Shown piece by piece: positions 60,115 through 64,000 of a stretch of DNA of 64,000 nucleotides. The position numbers and the translations under genes are program-made. The stretch is from contig CAYWPR010000026.1 in NCBI GenBank assembly GCA_964460115.1, positions 1 to 64,000 of the forward strand, given 5' to 3'. Every line of letters starts with the position of its first letter. Within the stretch, counting starts at the first letter, position 1. Origin of the DNA: JAEUJZ01 sp964460115. Its GTDB lineage: Bacteria; Myxococcota_A; Polyangia; Palsa-1104; JAEUJZ01. The notes beneath the pieces were generated by a model. The model searched no databases, was not told the DNA's origin, and saw only the letters and a list, made by a program, of their open reading frames with translations.

Positions 60115-61352
60115 GGAGAGCGCGGCAGGGTCACGGTTTGATCGAAGTCTTCGTTGCGATCCAAAACAATGCGCGCTTGTTGATGCCCGGGATAGCGCAG
60201 CTCGATTGGAAACTTGCCAAGGTCGCGCGTTCGCCGCTCCTGCCAGGGCGTTTTGGCGAGCACAGTGCCATCCGGACCAATGATGTCCGCGCCACTAGGC
60301 TGCGAACTTATGTGCCAGGTGACGTGAGCGGGCCCGGCCAAAAAGCGCCGCGCCAAAAGCGCGGTGCACAGCAGCAAAAACAGCCCCAGCATGCCAAGCG
60401 GCAAAAGCCGCCAGCGCCGCCGCTCGAGGTTGAGCATGGGGATGCTGACGCTGCCGACCGGCTGATCAAAGCTCGCCAAGGTGGCAGAGACCTCGCGCAT
60501 GCTCGGCCGGCGGTCCGTGGCTTTAAGCAGCATGCGGTGCACCAGATCCTCAAGCTCTGGGGTGATCTGCGGTCGCAGCTTGCGTACCGGCTCGGGCGCT
60601 TTGTGCATCTGCATGTACATGACCGAGACGGTTTCCGGCGCGATAAACGGCGGCCGGCCGGTGAGCATTTCGTACAAAACGACGCCCAAGGCGTAAACAT
60701 CGGCCTTTTCATCGATGGGGGCGTTGCCAATGCGCTGACACTGCTCGGGGGCCATGTACGAAGCCGTGCCGAGCACGCCGGCAAAGGGACTCGTGTTAAT
60801 TTGCGTGTCGGATTGCGACTCGGTGGCCAAAAGCTCGGCGGCCACTGCGGCGATGCCGAAGTCCAGCACCTTGGCGCGTTCTCCGCCGGGAACGGCATCG
60901 TCGCGGACGATCATGATGTTTTCGGGTTTGATATCGCGGTGGACGATGCGCTTGGCATGCGCGGCCCCCAAGGCATCGGCAAGCTGCTTGCCAAAGCGAA
61001 TCACAATCGGCTCGGGCAAGCCGCCTTTGCGGCGATTGAGGCGTCGCCGCAGCGGTTTGCCGTCGAGGTACTCCATAATGATATAGGGCGTGCCGCCGCC
61101 GTCGCTTTCGGCAAACACGCTGCCGCCTAGAACTTGGGCGATGCCCGGGTGCTGCGGAACGTTGGCGGCAATCGCTTCCAGTCGAAAGCGCGCGACGATT
61201 TGCGGATCCTGGGCCAGCCGGGGGTGAAGTACTTTGATGGCTACGCGATTTTTGAATTCGCGATGTTCACCCTCGTAGACCACTCCCATTCCACCGCGGC
61301 CAATCTCGCGGAGAATCCGATAATTGCCAATTTGCTGCGGCTGCTTGTCCAT
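60111..61352 (-). CDS. Ser/Thr kinase with membrane helix and PEGA-like domain
   Basis: 413 residues. The kinase domain (10-290) is complete: IGRGGMGVVYEG, VAIKVLHP, IVHRDIKPENIM, VLDFGIAAV, GTASYMAPEQC. One membrane helix (WRLLPLGMLGLFLLLCTALLARRF) and a short extracytoplasmic PEGA-like domain (WHISSQPSGADIIGPDGT ... PIELRYPGH) follow. It is the first gene of the minus-strand unit and overlaps the barrel-SppA gene by 4 bases. It is divergent (137 bases) from the second nSTAND gene. Sensing through PEGA at the cell wall is inferred. Confidence 0.93.
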   Translation of the reverse strand: MDKQPQQIGNYRILREIGRGGMGVVYEGEHREFKNRVAIKVLHPRLAQDPQIVARFRLEAIAANVPQHPGIAQVLGGSVFAESDGGGTPYIIMEYLDGKPLRRRLNRRKGGLPEPIVIRFGKQLADALGAAHAKRIVHRDIKPENIMIVRDDAVPGGERAKVLDFGIAAVAAELLATESQSDTQINTSPFAGVLGTASYMAPEQCQRIGNAPIDEKADVYALGVVLYEMLTGRPPFIAPETVSVMYMQMHKAPEPVRKLRPQITPELEDLVHRMLLKATDRRPSMREVSATLASFDQPVGSVSIPMLNLERRRWRLLPLGMLGLFLLLCTALLARRFLAGPAHVTWHISSQPSGADIIGPDGTVLAKTPWQERRTRDLGKFPIELRYPGHQQARIVLDRNEDFDQTVTLPRSP

Positions 61353-61489
61353 CCGGTTGAGCAGAGACTACACGGCTCCCGAGCCCATAGTAGCGTAATA
61401 ACGAATTCGCAGTTGCTCGCAGGGGGGCGAGAAGAGAAGATGCGAAAAGCGCGTCGGCAAGCTGCTTTCGCCGATTTCGCCGTTTCGCA

Positions 61490-64000
61490 ATGTCCGAGCC
61501 GAGCCTGCTGAATCCATATCGAGGACTGCGTTCCTATATTTCCGTCGATGCTCCGCTATTTTACGGTCGCACCCGGCTGGTTCAGCATGCCTTGGGCTAT
61601 CTAGTCGACCGCTGGCGCCGCGGGCAGCGCTTTTTGGCCGTGATTGGTCCGGCTGGCAGTGGCAAGACTTCGCTCGTGCATGCCGGGCTGTGGCCAGAGC
61701 TACGCCGGCACGAAGGCGCCTCGGCCATTTTCACCATCGATCACCCCTGCCTAGATCCATTTGATCAACTGGCTCGGCAAGGCCTTGGTCGGGCCGCCGA
61801 AGATCTAGGGGCGGCGCTTTTGGCGGTCGCTCGCAATCGAGGTGGTCGGGCCGTGCTGGTGCTCGATCACGCCGAAGAGCTGCTTTTCAACCCGCACGGT
61901 TTTTTGCAGCGCAGTCTCATCGAGCAGCTTACTCGACTTTGTGCGCCCGAGGCCGCGGGTCTAAGCGGTTCGGTCAATGCGGCGCTTAGCGGTCCGCATT
62001 CAGGCCCAAGCGCGATGTCCTTTTCCAATTCCAGCCAACATTCGCTACCCGGCAACGCGCCGGACAGCGGCTTTGAACCGCTTTTGATTTTGATTCTGCG
62101 GGCCGATTGTCTGCCTGGTTTTGCCGCGGTCGCTCCGGCGCTGACGCCGATCATTGAACAGTCGAGTGTCTACGTGCCGGCGACGCTGGATTTGCAAGAA
62201 TGGATGTGTATCGTGCGCGAGCCGCCGCGGGCGCTTGGCATTCAAGTGGAATCAGGCCTTTTGGCCGCGGTGGCGCACGACCTTGGCGAGCTCGAACAAG
62301 AGATCCGTGCGCGGCAGCGAACCGCTGCGGTGCTGCCGCTTTTGTCATTTGTTCTGACTCGGCTGTGGGAACAGCGCAGCGGCTCGATGCTGCGTGCCGC
62401 CGATTATCAGATGCTTGGCGGCTTGCGAGAGGCCATCAAGCGCTGGGCCGATGCCGCCTGGGCGGCGGTTCCGAGCAAGCCCGCAGCGCGTCGAGCTTTG
62501 CTATCGCTGCTTGAGTCTCCAAGTGCCATTGCCAATGAGCGCCTGCTTTTGACGCGGCCGCGTCCACTTAGCGAATGGCGGGCTGGCGATCCCTCGGCCA
62601 GTAGTTCTATCGAAGCGACACAAGGGGCGGTGATGGTGTCGCTTTATTCCAGCGGTCTTTTGCAAGTTCACGAGGACAACGACAGCATCGAACTGGTGCA
62701 TGGGGTCCTTGTCGACGAATGGCCGACCCTAAGCCGCATGTACCGCGATGAACAGCGCTTTGTGAGCTGGCATCAGGACATGGTGGAGCTGACGCAACCT
62801 GCCGCAGAACCCGAATCGACGCGGGTGCCGACTTCGGCCATCAGCATTCAGCGCATGGCCGAGGCCGAACGCTGGCTTGTGGAAAGATCCGGCGACATCG
62901 ACGGGACCGTGCGGCGCTACATTGAACGCAATCGCGCCCAGCAGGAACGGACGCGCACTTTGCCCGTCGAGCGCAGCACGTCGTCGCTGACGCTTTTTGT
63001 GATGCTCTTTTTGCTGTTTTCGGGAGGCCTTTTTGGCCAGTGGTACTTTCAACAGCGCGATGTGCAGCGGCTGGAGTATGAGCTGTACGCAGAGCGCGGA
63101 GCCCGCGCCGGACTTTTGGTGATGCAGGCCGGTCAGGACAGCGCCGCGCTGGCCCTGGCCATAAAGGCCGTGGCGCCAAGCCTGCGCAGCGGTCGTCCAG
63201 TGCCGCCGCTGGCCAAAGAAGGGCTGATGACCGCTTACAGCTTGGCCAAAAATTCTCTACCGCTGCACGGACATAGCGACCGCATCGATTTTGCGGCCTT
63301 TGATCCAAGCGGGCAGCGCGTTCTGACCGGCAGCACCGATCGCACAGCGCGGCTGTGGGATGTGCGCTCGGGCAAGCAGCTTTTGATGCTAAGCGGCCAT
63401 CGCGCCACCATCACCAGCGTGGCATTTTCGGGGGATGGCGCGCGGGCCCTGACCACCAGCATGGATCACACGGCGCGAATTTGGGACGCGCGCTCAGGGC
63501 AGCTTTTGTACGAACTTGTCGGGCACAACGACGTCGTCGAGATGGGCAGCTTTTCGACAGACGGGACGCGGGTTTTGACCGCCGGACATGATGGTTCCGC
63601 TCGCTTGTGGGATGTGCATTCGGGCCGGCTTTTGCAGACGCTGTCGGGGCATAGCGATCGGGTCACGGTTGCGGTTTTTTCTCGCGATGGCCGCTACCTA
63701 TTGACGGCTGGCTGGGACAAGATGGCGCGGCTTTGGGATGGCGAAAGCGGACGGCTTTTGCGAGTTCTGGAAGGGCATAGCGATCGCCTCAATGTCGCGG
63801 CGTTTGCTCCGGGCGGGCAGCATTTGGCCACCGGAGGTTGGGACAAAACCGTGCGGCTGTGGGATTTGCGCACTTTTGACTCGGTGGTTTTAGAGCACGG
63901 GACGCGCCTGCATGCTTTGAGTTTTTCTCCCGACAGTCACTTTTTGGCCACGGCTGGAACCGATGGCGTCCTCAAGCTTTGGAATACGCCGCAAGGCAGC
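61490..64000 (+). CDS. nSTAND1-WD40 protein (incomplete at the window end)
   Basis: 837 residues are visible and the frame is still open at 64000. The N-terminus has the nSTAND entry motif PYRGLRSYISVDAPLFYGR, Walker A GPAGSGKT (53-60) and Walker B AVLVLDHAEELLF (121-133). A helical region follows, then one membrane helix (SLTLFVMLFLLFSGGLFG near 500-518). About seven WD40 blades come next (GHSDRIDFAAFDPSGQ, GHRATITSVAFSGDGA, GHNDVVEMGSFSTDGT, GHSDRVTVAVFSRDGR and others), each ending ARLWD or VRLWD. Unlike the protein at 51887 it has no protease domain. It probably forms a ligand-induced oligomer that senses through the WD40 propeller. Confidence 0.92.
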   Translation, partial: MSEPSLLNPYRGLRSYISVDAPLFYGRTRLVQHALGYLVDRWRRGQRFLAVIGPAGSGKTSLVHAGLWPELRRHEGASAIFTIDHPCLDPFDQLARQGLGRAAEDLGAALLAVARNRGGRAVLVLDHAEELLFNPHGFLQRSLIEQLTRLCAPEAAGLSGSVNAALSGPHSGPSAMSFSNSSQHSLPGNAPDSGFEPLLILILRADCLPGFAAVAPALTPIIEQSSVYVPATLDLQEWMCIVREPPRALGIQVESGLLAAVAHDLGELEQEIRARQRTAAVLPLLSFVLTRLWEQRSGSMLRAADYQMLGGLREAIKRWADAAWAAVPSKPAARRALLSLLESPSAIANERLLLTRPRPLSEWRAGDPSASSSIEATQGAVMVSLYSSGLLQVHEDNDSIELVHGVLVDEWPTLSRMYRDEQRFVSWHQDMVELTQPAAEPESTRVPTSAISIQRMAEAERWLVERSGDIDGTVRRYIERNRAQQERTRTLPVERSTSSLTLFVMLFLLFSGGLFGQWYFQQRDVQRLEYELYAERGARAGLLVMQAGQDSAALALAIKAVAPSLRSGRPVPPLAKEGLMTAYSLAKNSLPLHGHSDRIDFAAFDPSGQRVLTGSTDRTARLWDVRSGKQLLMLSGHRATITSVAFSGDGARALTTSMDHTARIWDARSGQLLYELVGHNDVVEMGSFSTDGTRVLTAGHDGSARLWDVHSGRLLQTLSGHSDRVTVAVFSRDGRYLLTAGWDKMARLWDGESGRLLRVLEGHSDRLNVAAFAPGGQHLATGGWDKTVRLWDLRTFDSVVLEHGTRLHALSFSPDSHFLATAGTDGVLKLWNTPQGS

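Overview
The window looks like a chromosomal segment of a moderately GC-rich, Gram-negative bacterium of the Myxococcota/deltaproteobacterial type. This is an inference from content: five Hanks-type Ser/Thr kinase-fold proteins (one a pseudokinase), PEGA-type kinase tails, FHA proteins, an FHA-GAF-sigma54 activator and an NtrC-type regulator, large nSTAND-WD40 proteins, OmpA with thrombospondin type-3 repeats, and many exported proteins of no clear family. No rRNA, complete standard tRNA, transposase, prophage or CRISPR array was seen.

Layout. 1-5.2 kb is an accessory island: an orphan ribbon-helix-helix protein, a small ORF broken by an in-frame TGA next to an AbiEi-like antitoxin, an HTH/nucleotidyltransferase pair, a second nucleotidyltransferase, two copies of a small unknown protein, inverted 15-bp repeats, and a 97-nt tRNA-like RNA followed by a terminator. 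5.3-14.5 kb holds a zinc-ribbon membrane protein, an exported coiled-coil protein, the NtrC-type regulator, the OmpA/TSP3 protein, a lipoprotein, CTP synthase (pyrG) and a tandem HCCA-isomerase-like protein. 14.6-18.8 kb is a tight four-gene operon around a membrane pseudokinase. 18.8-23.3 kb encodes a Wzc-type tyrosine autokinase and an ArnT-like membrane glycosyltransferase, then a lipoprotein SodC and a Brp/Blh-like membrane protein.

25.5-27.9 kb holds two stress-type proteins, a KGG-repeat protein and a BON protein with a low-complexity Gly/Tyr/Gln/Arg-rich part. They share an upstream sequence box. Next come a kinase with a PEGA-like region, a proton-pumping pyrophosphatase (hppA), a 122-bp MITE that duplicates the stop codon of its neighbour, a TPR/PEGA-like protein and a zinc-ribbon kinase. 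35.7-46.7 kb has an outer-membrane barrel, a PAP2 phosphatase, DoxX, lipoproteins, the FHA-GAF-sigma54 activator, an RCK protein whose channel part lacks the K+ filter, and an exported M15/DUF882-type peptidase. 46.6-50.1 kb joins a kinase with zinc-finger and second-domain insertions to a divergent RNase Y.

51.9-64.0 kb is the most unusual part. On the minus strand lie a PEGA-like kinase, a beta-barrel/SppA fusion (4-bp overlap with the kinase), a metallophosphoesterase and a trypsin-nSTAND-WD40 protein (14-bp overlap with the phosphoesterase). A second nSTAND-WD40 gene runs divergently from the kinase and leaves the window. A kinase, two proteases of different clans, a phosphoesterase and two STAND sensors make this the best candidate for an undescribed signalling or conflict system.
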